Below are positions 1-6,006 of a stretch of DNA of 8,043 nucleotides, piece by piece. Made by a program: the position numbers and the translations under genes. Positions within the stretch are counted from its first letter, which is position 1; every line of letters begins with the position of its first letter. The notes below the pieces were generated by a model that was not told the DNA's origin, searched no databases, and saw nothing but the letters and a program-made list of their open reading frames with translations. Source of the stretch: UMGS755 sp045597205 (lineage in GTDB: Bacteria > Bacillota > Clostridia > UBA1381 > UBA9506); assembly GCA_045597205.1 (NCBI GenBank), contig JAZODT010000064.1, positions 1 to 8,043 of the forward strand, given 5' to 3'.

Positions 1-53
1 CGTGAATACATTGGCAAGCCGTCTGTGGAAAACAGCAGTGCAAAAATATTAAA

Positions 54-60
54 AGGAGGA
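54..60 (+). promoter_or_regulatory. Ribosome binding site of the original transposase start
   Basis: An AGGAGGA stretch lies a few bases before ATG 65. It supports 65, not 191, as the native start and therefore supports calling the gene interrupted. Nothing comparable precedes ATG 191, where the upstream bases are CGCAATTAAAG. Confidence 0.75.
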
Positions 61-64
61 AACC

Positions 65-1228
65 ATGTATTACATTGGTATCGACATTTAAAAATTTAAG
101 CACGATTGTGCCGTAATTGATGATTCAGGAGAAATCATTACTCCTTCGTGGTCTTTTACAAATGATTCTGAAGTATTTACGCAATTAAAGATGTTGCTTG
201 ATTCCCTCGACTCAGAAACAAGAATAGGACTTGAATCTACCGGTCATTATGGTATGAATCTAAAGCTATTTCTTGAAAGCAACAACTTCTCATTCATGGA
301 GTTCAATCCATTGCTTATCAATCGTTTCGTCAAATCCAAGTCCCTGCGAAAGACTAAAAGCGATTCTATTGATTGCATGATGATTGCACACTATTTAATG
401 ACGGTAGAGTACAAGCCCTATCCATCATCATTTTACCATACTGAGAAGCTAAAGTCACTAACAAGATTCAGAGATTCTCTTGTAAGGCTCCGGACTCGCC
501 AACTTGTAGAACTTACAAATATCTTAGATAAGGTGTTTCCTGAATTCAAACCTTTCTTTGGTGGTAAGTTCTCTGTTACTGCGTTATACATACTTTCCAA
601 CTATTCATCACCTGAAAAGATTTCTAATATGAACTCTAAATCTTATGAAACGCTAAGAAAGCTATCACGTGGTAGATTCTCTACAGTAGATTTTGCCCAA
701 CTCAAACAACTTGCTAAAAACACTGTAGGAAACACCGAAGATTATTTGCTTCAAGAAATGCAGATTGTTTTAGAACTTTACAGCCACTTGGATTCAAAGG
801 TTGATGAAACGGAAGTTTCAATCAAAGAATGTGTTTTTGCAATGAATCCACCTATGCTTTCAGTTCCCGGTGTTGGTATTGAATCTGCTGCTGTAATGCT
901 TGCCGAATTTGGCGATTTCTCCAAATTCAAAAACGCTTCTCAAATGCTTTCTTTTGTCGGATTAGAGCCAGGATATTTTCAATCAGGAACGTCCGAAACA
1001 ACAGGCAGAATGGTTAAGCATGGCTCTTCTTACTTACGTTGTGCACTTATGAATTGTGCTCAAACGGTTGTAAATTACGAACCGACTTTTGCTATGTTTT
1101 ACTCAAAGAAACGCGCAGAGGGTAAGCCTCATCGTGTAGCTTTATCTCACGTTGTCAAGAAACTACTGCGTGTTATTTACACACTTCAAACTAAAAACCT
1201 TGCATATGATTCAACTTTTGTAAGGTAG
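65..1228 (+). pseudogene. IS110-family transposase interrupted by an in-frame TAA at codon 9
   Basis: The reading frame starts at ATG 65 behind a strong AGGAGGA site (54-60 region) with the typical start MYYIGIDI, then meets TAA at 89-91, then stays open for 378 codons to TAG at 1226-1228. Numbering from 65, the DEDD residues are D7 (GID), E57 (GLESTGHYG), D100 and D103 (KSDSIDCMM). The C-terminal Transposase_20 domain contains VPGVG, FVGLEPG, a QSGTSE segment holding the probable catalytic serine, and KHGSSYLRCAL. The full length, about 387 residues, is normal for the family. The stop could derive from a serine TCA by one change. The next start codon in frame is ATG 191, which lacks a convincing ribosome binding site and would give 345 residues without D7. 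I infer an inactive copy. Suppression of the stop or a sequencing error are the alternatives. Confidence 0.85.
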
Positions 1229-1330
1229 CTATTAACTCCAACTATTTTTTTAGTCCTTGCAATACAGGGCTTGTTTGCCATGCTATTTTTTTGTTTCTTA
1301 AAAATCCTCTAAAAACTTTTCAAAAAACTC

Positions 1331-1350
1331 TTGACTTTTAATAGTTAGTC
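1331..1350 (+). other. Putative right end of the IS110-type element with outward -35 box
   Basis: TTGACT followed by TTTAATAGTTAGTC lies about 100 bases past the transposase stop. In IS110-group elements a -35 box near the right end pairs with a -10 box at the left end when the ends join in the circular form. Position and sequence fit that, but the junction cannot be proved without an empty site. Read as an outward promoter in the inserted state, it has no good -10 box 16-18 bases downstream. Confidence 0.4.
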
Positions 1351-1441
1351 ACCTCTACTTTCTGCTAATAAAGAAAAAATAATTCTTCATATATTTTATC
1401 ATAAACTATGAATGTGACCCTGTTATGAACAAATTGTAAAT

Positions 1442-1466
1442 CCTCTTTTTTGGACTTAAAAAGAGG
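1442..1466. repeat. Inverted repeat, 9-bp stem with 7-base loop
   Basis: CCTCTTTTT (1442-1450) pairs perfectly with AAAAAGAGG (1458-1466) around the loop TGGACTT. On the + strand the stem is followed by GGAGATGCAG, with no T-run, so it is a poor terminator in that direction. Read on the - strand it is followed by ATTTACAATTTG, which is only weakly T-rich. It ends 13 bases before the -35 box of the mgtC-like gene, so an operator role or a remnant terminator are both possible. The region from about 1351 to 1441 holds nothing else I can identify. Confidence 0.4.
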
Positions 1467-1479
1467 GGAGATGCAGCAC

Positions 1480-1508
1480 TTGACAAAAAGTCTATGTTGC
1501 TGTACACT
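1480..1508 (+). promoter_or_regulatory. Sigma-A-type promoter of the mgtC-like gene
   Basis: A perfect -35 box TTGACA (1480-1485) is followed after 17 bases by TACACT (1503-1508), which matches four of six positions of TATAAT. Transcription would start near 1515, giving a leader of about 38 bases that contains the ribosome binding site AGGAGG (1543-1548), four bases before ATG 1553. The leader is too short for a magnesium-sensing riboswitch such as the M-box. Confidence 0.65.
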
Positions 1509-1552
1509 ATAAACTATTATAACGCTTAGAGATTTAGTATGTAGGAGGGCCT

Positions 1553-2224
1553 ATGAATTGGTTTTATAAATATGATATTTATTTAATTATTCGCTTGTTG
1601 TTTGCCAGCATTTGCGGTTTGTTAATTGGCATGGAACGAAAAAACAGAGCCAAAGAGGCCGGGGTGCGTACCCACTGCCTTGTGTCTTGTGCAGCGACTT
1701 TAATGATGATTTTATCAAAGTATGCCTATGAGGATGTGCTAAGCGACATGACGAGGCTTGACCCATCTAAAATTGCGGCCAGCGTGGTGAGTGGTGTTGG
1801 TTTTTTGGGTGCCGGTATGATTTTTGTACATAAGCGAAACATTACCGGTTTAACAACAGCCGCCGGCATTTGGGCGACGGCCGGTGTTGGCATGGCTATT
1901 GGCTCTGGCATGTATATTGTGGGCATTGCCATGACGGTCATTATTTTGCTGGTGCAGATTGTGCTGCATGCTGACAACCGATGGTTTAGACCGGCAAAGC
2001 TTAAACGGTTGACCTTTAGTTGCCCTGAAGACCCGAAGATGCAGTCTAAGGTAACAGCAATGCTGCAAGCCAAAGGAATTACGGTAATTGATGTCAGCTT
2101 GAAAAAAGATGTAAAAAATCATTTGGTTGAATTTAGCTTTTTGTTGGAAATACCGGAAAAATTTCCGGTTTCGACCATTATGAATGAGTTTGAAGGGGAT
2201 TGTACCCTCACATTAGATTATTAA
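1553..2224 (+). CDS. MgtC/SapB family membrane protein
   Basis: The 223-residue product belongs to the MgtC/SapB family of inner-membrane proteins. The diagnostic N-terminal signature runs through residues 22-41 (GLLIGMERK, then AGVRTH), followed by GVGFLGAGMIF (81-91) and TGLTTAAGIWATAG (98-111). Four to five hydrophobic segments fill residues 8 to about 138. The remaining 85 residues form a soluble domain resembling the ACT-like C-terminal domain of longer MgtC proteins. Known members have been linked to magnesium starvation and, in pathogens, to intracellular survival and modulation of ATP synthase or phosphate uptake; for commensal and environmental Firmicutes the role is unclear. The gene stands alone, with its own promoter, downstream of an insertion sequence and convergent with the recG-coaD cluster. 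Start ATG 1553 is fixed by AGGAGGG just upstream. Family assignment is firm; substrate or partner is not, so no symbol is given. Confidence 0.92.
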   Translation: MNWFYKYDIYLIIRLLFASICGLLIGMERKNRAKEAGVRTHCLVSCAATLMMILSKYAYEDVLSDMTRLDPSKIAASVVSGVGFLGAGMIFVHKRNITGLTTAAGIWATAGVGMAIGSGMYIVGIAMTVIILLVQIVLHADNRWFRPAKLKRLTFSCPEDPKMQSKVTAMLQAKGITVIDVSLKKDVKNHLVEFSFLLEIPEKFPVSTIMNEFEGDCTLTLDY

Positions 2225-2318
2225 AAAAAAGATGTTCCCTCTTGGTGTACCGTCGTTGGTCTTTGTGTAAGCCCTATGGGTTCAATTTATCCATTCAGAA
2301 TTTTTTCTATTCCTTAAA

Positions 2319-2361
2319 AAAGAGGCTGTAGCAAAAGAATTCATTTTGCTACAGCCTCTTT
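2319..2361. terminator. Bidirectional intrinsic terminator between convergent units
   Basis: An 18-base arm (2319-2336, AAAGAGGCTGTAGCAAAA) is perfectly complementary to 2344-2361 around the 7-base loop GAATTCA. On the - strand the stem is followed by a run of T (complement of the A-run at 2316-2321), giving a strong terminator for the coaD cluster, whose last gene stops at 2379. On the + strand the downstream bases TACTCTTTATTGATTTTTTT are less uniform but T-rich, so it probably also ends mgtC-like transcripts. The rest of the 154-base gap (2225-2378) shows nothing further. Confidence 0.88.
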
Positions 2362-2378
2362 ACTCTTTATTGATTTTT

Positions 2379-2819
2379 TTAACGTTTTAAGTCTTTTCTG
2401 TTTTCGCGAATGGTTTCAACAGCACCAATGAGGCTTTCTTCAATGGTGTGCAAAACGTTATCGGCATATTGGTTCGCACCCAATCTGATTTCGCGGGCAT
2501 GCTCCTGCGCATTCTCTACAATCTGATTGGCGTTATCATATGCCTGTTTGGTAATCTCATGCTCGTTAACCATTGCAACAATTTTTTCTTCTGCGCCTTT
2601 AATAATAGCAGCAGCTTCTTTTTGCGCATCGGCAATAATCCGCTGGCGTTCATCTTTTACCCATTTGGCCTGTTTTAATTCCTCCGGGAATTTAATTCTG
2701 GCTTCTTGTAAAAGGTCCAGCAAAGTGTCCTTATCCACAATACCGCGTCCCCAGAAGGGAATCGTAAAGCTGCGCTCAATTTTTTCTTCAAGCGCTTCAA
2801 TGATTTCTAAAATTTCCAT
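2379..2819 (-). CDS. CoaD-linked coiled-coil protein of unknown function
   Basis: The product, 146 residues from ATG 2819, is highly charged and mostly helical, with no signal peptide or membrane segment. An N-terminal helix (1-17) is followed by VDKDTLLDLLQEARIKFPEEL (28-48, shown as its core: LLDLL and FPEEL). A long helix covers about 55-130 with an 11-residue repeat, most units ending in Ala (A71, A82, A93, A104, A115). Hendecad repeats of this type form right-handed coiled coils, as in ATP synthase subunit b, and such proteins are often auto-named ATPase or subunit-b-like. From memory, related proteins lie next to coaD in both Firmicutes and Actinobacteria, some labelled cell-division initiation protein. 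The start overlaps the coaD stop (TGATG). A TTG at 2822 is an alternative start, but ATG sits 8 bases from the AAAAGGGG site and is preferred. Function unknown. Confidence 0.8.
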   Translation of the reverse strand: MEILEIIEALEEKIERSFTIPFWGRGIVDKDTLLDLLQEARIKFPEELKQAKWVKDERQRIIADAQKEAAAIIKGAEEKIVAMVNEHEITKQAYDNANQIVENAQEHAREIRLGANQYADNVLHTIEESLIGAVETIRENRKDLKR

Positions 2820-3307
2820 CAAAATCGCCCCTTTTCAATCTTTTGTTTTACATCCTCGTAAATTGCCTTGGGCAAAAGTTCTGAGAAATCGCCGCCCAAA
2901 TTTGCGATTTCCTTAACAATGCTGGAACTGATGTATGAATAATTTGCATTGGTCACCATGAACAAAGTTTCAATGGTGGGACTCAGCTTCTTGTTTAGCT
3001 GTGCCATTTGAAATTCATACTCAAAGTCCGAAATGGCCCGCAGGCCTTTAATGACAACATCAGCATCCTGCTGTTTTACAAAATCCACCAACAATCCGTC
3101 AAAATAAACCACGCGACAGTTAGAAAGCCCGCTAATTGATTTTTCAATTAACTGCACACGTTCAGTTGCGGAAAATAAGGGTTTTTTTGTTGAATTATTT
3201 AAAACTGCAATAATAACCTCATCAAACATAACACTGCTGCGATGAATAATGTCTAAATGGCCACAAGTGATGGGATCAAAACTGCCAGGATAAACTGCAA
3301 TGCTCAT
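2819..3307 (-). CDS. coaD: Phosphopantetheine adenylyltransferase (CoaD)
   Basis: This cytoplasmic enzyme transfers AMP from ATP to 4'-phosphopantetheine, giving dephospho-CoA, the penultimate step of coenzyme A synthesis. The 162-residue length is standard. The nucleotidyltransferase start YPGSFDPITCGHLDI (6-20) contains the T/C-x-G-H signature around G16-H17. Further family motifs are IKGLR (86-90), DFEYE (94-98) and the ATP-binding ISSSIVKEIA segment (126-135). The ATG overlaps the rsmD stop by four bases (ATGA) and has only a weak AAAGAG site, which suggests translational coupling to rsmD. The stop TGA shares one base with the next gene's ATG. rsmD-coaD pairing is widespread in bacteria and supports the call. 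Nothing is missing from the active site. Confidence 0.97.
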   Translation of the reverse strand: MSIAVYPGSFDPITCGHLDIIHRSSVMFDEVIIAVLNNSTKKPLFSATERVQLIEKSISGLSNCRVVYFDGLLVDFVKQQDADVVIKGLRAISDFEYEFQMAQLNKKLSPTIETLFMVTNANYSYISSSIVKEIANLGGDFSELLPKAIYEDVKQKIEKGRF

Positions 3308-3849
3308 AGCGACAACTCTTTCAATAGCAGGATGCGCGCCCTGCCGTATTTCTTATCACGTACAACGCTGAATAAGTCGGTAATCTCTGTCGGCGGTTCT
3401 CCTTCGGTTTCACAATAAATTAAACCATCAGGATTTAGTAAATCTCGTTCTTTAATTTTTTTTAATGCTGGCATTAAAAAACCTTCTTGATATGGCGGAT
3501 CTAAAAAAATTAAATCAAACGCAACGTTGGTTGTGCTTACATAGGCCAAATAATCACTTTTGCACAATTGTGCCTGTGCAATAAGATGGGTTTTTTTCAA
3601 ATTATCTTCTACCAAATGCAAAGAGTTAGCAGAAACATCCACAAAAACGGCATGGCTTGCACCGCGGCTTAATGCCTCAATGCCTAAAGCACCGGAGCCG
3701 GCAAATAAATCCAAAACAGAGGCATCTAAAACGTTTGCCGAAAGCATGCTAAACAATGCTTCTTTAACACGGTCGTGGGTAGGCCGAACAGATAATCCTT
3801 CTGGACTTAAAAGCTTTGTCCCGCGGGCGGAACCTGAAATTACTCTCAA
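3304..3849 (-). CDS. rsmD: 16S rRNA (guanine(966)-N2)-methyltransferase RsmD
   Basis: RsmD methylates the N2 position of G966 of 16S rRNA during 30S assembly, using S-adenosylmethionine. The 181-residue product has MRVISGSARG at the N terminus, the conserved RPTHDRVKEALF segment (22-33), the AdoMet-binding loop DLFAGSGALGIEA (47-59), the acidic VFVDVS strand end (68-73) and the catalytic DPPY motif (117-120), the amino-methyltransferase signature. The start is TTG at 3849, not ATG. It is chosen because it gives the family's exact N terminus and lies six bases from AAGGTGG (3856-3862). It is the first gene of the probable sub-operon with coaD and the coiled-coil gene, preceded by its own promoter in the gap after recG. 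Confidence 0.96.
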   Translation of the reverse strand: MRVISGSARGTKLLSPEGLSVRPTHDRVKEALFSMLSANVLDASVLDLFAGSGALGIEALSRGASHAVFVDVSANSLHLVEDNLKKTHLIAQAQLCKSDYLAYVSTTNVAFDLIFLDPPYQEGFLMPALKKIKERDLLNPDGLIYCETEGEPPTEITDLFSVVRDKKYGRARILLLKELSL

Positions 3850-3855
3850 AACGAA

Positions 3856-3862
3856 CCACCTT
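3856..3862 (-). promoter_or_regulatory. Ribosome binding site deciding the TTG start of rsmD
   Basis: On the - strand AAGGTGG lies six bases before TTG 3849. No ATG in frame lies between this site and the conserved RVISGSARG residues, so TTG is the start. Confidence 0.8.
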
Positions 3863-3895
3863 AATTATGTATCTAAATACTATTATCCATATAAT

Positions 3896-3923
3896 ATTTT
3901 ACATTATTTATTAGAATTGTCAA
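3896..3923 (-). promoter_or_regulatory. Sigma-A-type promoter upstream of rsmD-coaD
   Basis: On the - strand a perfect TTGACA (3918-3923) is followed after 16 bases by TAAAAT (3896-3901), five of six matches to the -10 consensus. It lies in the 91-base, very AT-rich gap between the recG stop (3941) and the rsmD start (3849). Transcription would begin near 3889, leaving a leader of about 40 bases. No terminator hairpin for recG is visible in the gap, so read-through from upstream probably adds to this promoter. Confidence 0.7.
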
Positions 3924-3940
3924 GTTTTTTAATATATTTT

Positions 3941-5980
3941 TTAACTAAATGTAACATGATTGTTAAATAAGTCTTTAATTTCTTTTTCCAGCCGTTTTTC
4001 TTCTATGGCGGTGCAAGGAATTTTTTTTGCCAAATATGCCTGGGCGGCAGTAGTTGTTTCTTTTAACAGCGCCATGTCGGAATATAGATTAGCCACTTTA
4101 AATGCAGGCAAACCATGTTGACGGGTGCCGAAAAATTCACCTGGTCCCCGTTGCTTTAAATCTTCTTCGGCAATTTTAAAACCGTCACTTTGGGTTTTCA
4201 TCACATTTAAGCGATTGGTTGCGGTCTTCTGATTGCTTTGGGTCAATAAAATACAATAGGATTTTTCGGTACCGCGTCCCACGCGACCGCGCAACTGATG
4301 GAGCTGTGAAAGACCGTAACGTTCTGCGTTTTCGATTAACATAACGGTGGCATTAGGGACATCCACCCCAACCTCAATCACGCTGGTGGCCACTAAAACA
4401 GAAAGAGTTCCGCTTTTAAAGGCGCTCATAACGGCCTCTTTTTCGGCTGGTTTCATTTTGCCGTGTAACAAACCGATATTAATTTTTGGGAAAACAGACT
4501 GCACTTTTTTGCTATATGCAGTTACCGATTCCAGCTCTAACGCTTCGGATTCTTCCACTAAAGGACAAACGACATATGCCTGCCTGCCGGCAGAAAGTTC
4601 TTTTTCTATAAAAGCGTAAATTCGATTGCGATAGCTTTCTCCAACAGCAAAAGTATCCACTTTTTGCCGACCGGGCGGCAATTCATCAATAATGGAAACA
4701 TCCAAATCACCATAAATGATGAATGCCAAAGTTCGAGGAATGGGGGTTGCACTCATAACTAGCACGTGTGGATTTTCACCTTTTTCTGTGAGCAAACGAC
4801 GTTGATTAACGCCAAAACGGTGCTGTTCATCCGTGATTGCCAAACCTAAACGGTTAAATTGCACATTTTCACTTAACAGAGCATGGGTGCCCACGATTAC
4901 CTGGGCGGTACCGTCGGACAGTTTTTTTAAGGCTTCCCGTCGCTTGATGGCAGACAAAGAGCCGGAGAGCAACTCAACCGTGATATTATGGTCGGCAAAC
5001 ATTTTTTTAAGGCTTGCAAAATGTTGCGTAGCCAAAATTTCGGTGGGTGCCATAAAAGCGGCCTGATAACCGCTTTTAACGGTGGTAAAAATAGCAGAAG
5101 CAGCCACGGCAGTTTTACCGGCGCCAACATCACCGCAAACCAATCGGTTCATGGCCTTGCTTGCGGCTAGGTCAGCAGCAATTTCATCCATTACCCGTTG
5201 TTGAGCGCCTGTTGGCGTAAAGGGAAGGGATTGAATAAAAGGGGCAGCTCCAGCGGAAAGCTTAGGGGCTACGCCTTCTGCCTTTCTCATTTTTAAGGAA
5301 AAAAGAGCGATTTGAAACAAAAACAATTCCTCGAAAGCCAGTCTTCGACGGGCAATTTCATATTCTGTTTTGCCATTGGGAAAATGGATGTGCGAAACGG
5401 CATAATGAATTTCACACAAGTTAAAGGCAGTGCGCAAGGCGGCCGGCAGAGGGTCTTCAAGGTCGGCACAAAGAGCAAGAGCCTGCCGGACACAGTCAGT
5501 CATGAGAGGCTCTGTTAACCCTTCGGTTAAGGGATAAAGAGGTACAATCCGTCCGGTTTGTTTTTGATTGTCTGGCGTTTCAATAATAGGTGTCATCATT
5601 TGTTTTTTAGGAGTGAGACGAACTTTGCCATAAAAAATGTAGGTTTCGCCTTTTTTGAGTTTGGATTCTAAAAACCGGTTGTTAAACCAAACTAATTCTA
5701 AAAAACCTGTTCCGTCAGAAACCTTAATGGTGCTGAGGCGCATATTTTTGCGTATTATATTCGTTTGCAACGAAGAGGTGACGGTTGCCTTAATGCAAAC
5801 AGTTTCATCGTGAGAAAGCTCTATAATTTTTTTAAAAACGGTTCTGTCTTCATAACCACGGGGATAGTGGGTGAGCAGGTCTTTAAGCGTAAAAATACCC
5901 AACTTACCAAAGGCATCGGCTCGTTTCGGGCCGATGCCTGGCAGTTGGGTTACAGACATTTGTAAGGGATGAACGGTCAT
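3941..5980 (-). CDS. recG: ATP-dependent DNA helicase RecG
   Basis: RecG is a superfamily 2 translocase that remodels stalled replication forks and Holliday junctions, driving fork regression in recombinational repair. The 679 residues match the usual size. The N-terminal part contains a helix-hairpin-helix-like LPGIGPKRA (13-21) and the OB-fold wedge domain (about 55-150). The motor follows: Walker A GDVGAGKT (283-290), APTEILA (311-317), DEQH box (384-387), SATPIPRT (410-417), GLLHGKM (503-509), ATSVIEVGVDVPNA (531-544) and motif VI QLRGRVGRG (562-570). The RecG-specific C-terminal RGPGEFFGTRQHG segment is at 611-623. All helicase motifs are intact. ATG 5980 lies nine bases from GAGGGG. The gene begins 26 bases after the fakA-like stop, and the asp23/fakA/recG order is common in Firmicutes. 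Confidence 0.98.
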   Translation of the reverse strand: MTVHPLQMSVTQLPGIGPKRADAFGKLGIFTLKDLLTHYPRGYEDRTVFKKIIELSHDETVCIKATVTSSLQTNIIRKNMRLSTIKVSDGTGFLELVWFNNRFLESKLKKGETYIFYGKVRLTPKKQMMTPIIETPDNQKQTGRIVPLYPLTEGLTEPLMTDCVRQALALCADLEDPLPAALRTAFNLCEIHYAVSHIHFPNGKTEYEIARRRLAFEELFLFQIALFSLKMRKAEGVAPKLSAGAAPFIQSLPFTPTGAQQRVMDEIAADLAASKAMNRLVCGDVGAGKTAVAASAIFTTVKSGYQAAFMAPTEILATQHFASLKKMFADHNITVELLSGSLSAIKRREALKKLSDGTAQVIVGTHALLSENVQFNRLGLAITDEQHRFGVNQRRLLTEKGENPHVLVMSATPIPRTLAFIIYGDLDVSIIDELPPGRQKVDTFAVGESYRNRIYAFIEKELSAGRQAYVVCPLVEESEALELESVTAYSKKVQSVFPKINIGLLHGKMKPAEKEAVMSAFKSGTLSVLVATSVIEVGVDVPNATVMLIENAERYGLSQLHQLRGRVGRGTEKSYCILLTQSNQKTATNRLNVMKTQSDGFKIAEEDLKQRGPGEFFGTRQHGLPAFKVANLYSDMALLKETTTAAQAYLAKKIPCTAIEEKRLEKEIKDLFNNHVTFS

Positions 5981-6006
5981 AGTAAATGTCCCCTCTTTGG
6001 CGCCGT

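Larger units (their letters stand above)
1..1350 (+). mobile_element. IS110-family insertion sequence, left end outside the window, right end near 1350 (inferred)
   Basis: The element is recognised from its transposase, which has the DEDD-type N-terminal domain and the Transposase_20 C-terminal domain of the IS110 family. Members of this family usually lack terminal inverted repeats and generate no clear target duplication, so the boundaries are not self-evident. The left end lies before position 1. The right end is placed near 1350 by inference: about 120 bases after the transposase stop there is a TTGACT box (1331-1336) followed by TTTAATAGTTAGTC. IS110 right ends often carry an outward -35 box that forms a promoter with the left end in the circular intermediate. 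Any bridge RNA of the IS110-type would lie upstream of the transposase and is mostly outside the window. The boundary could be off by tens of bases. Confidence 0.6.

Noticed and set aside
65..100. Stop-codon reassignment or programmed read-through at codon 9 of the transposase
   Set aside because: TAA ends other genes here normally, no read-through context or shift signal is visible, and IS110 transposases are not known to be recoded.
1401..1517. Repeated ATAAACTAT at 1401-1409 and 1509-1517
   Set aside because: Nine AT-rich bases repeated once in AT-rich intergenic DNA are expected by chance.
1480..1552. Magnesium riboswitch ahead of the mgtC-like gene
   Set aside because: The predicted leader is about 38 bases, far too short for the M-box fold, and no terminator/antiterminator pair is visible.
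1726..2122. Two open frames on the - strand opposite the mgtC-like gene
   Set aside because: Both lie inside a convincing family gene, lack ribosome binding sites and show no recognisable domain; they are antisense shadows.
2265..2300. A GGGTTCAATTT stretch reminiscent of a tRNA T-arm
   Set aside because: The flanking bases do not form a 5-bp stem with a 7-base loop and no anticodon or acceptor arm is present.
2448..2916. Two + strand open frames opposite the coaD-linked gene and the end of coaD
   Set aside because: Low-complexity, Ser/Phe-rich translations antisense to genes with clear motifs and overlaps; no start signals.
3560..3970. A 136-codon + strand frame across rsmD and the recG-rsmD gap
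   Set aside because: Mostly antisense to rsmD, and its tail runs through promoter-like AT-rich DNA; no ribosome binding site or family resemblance.
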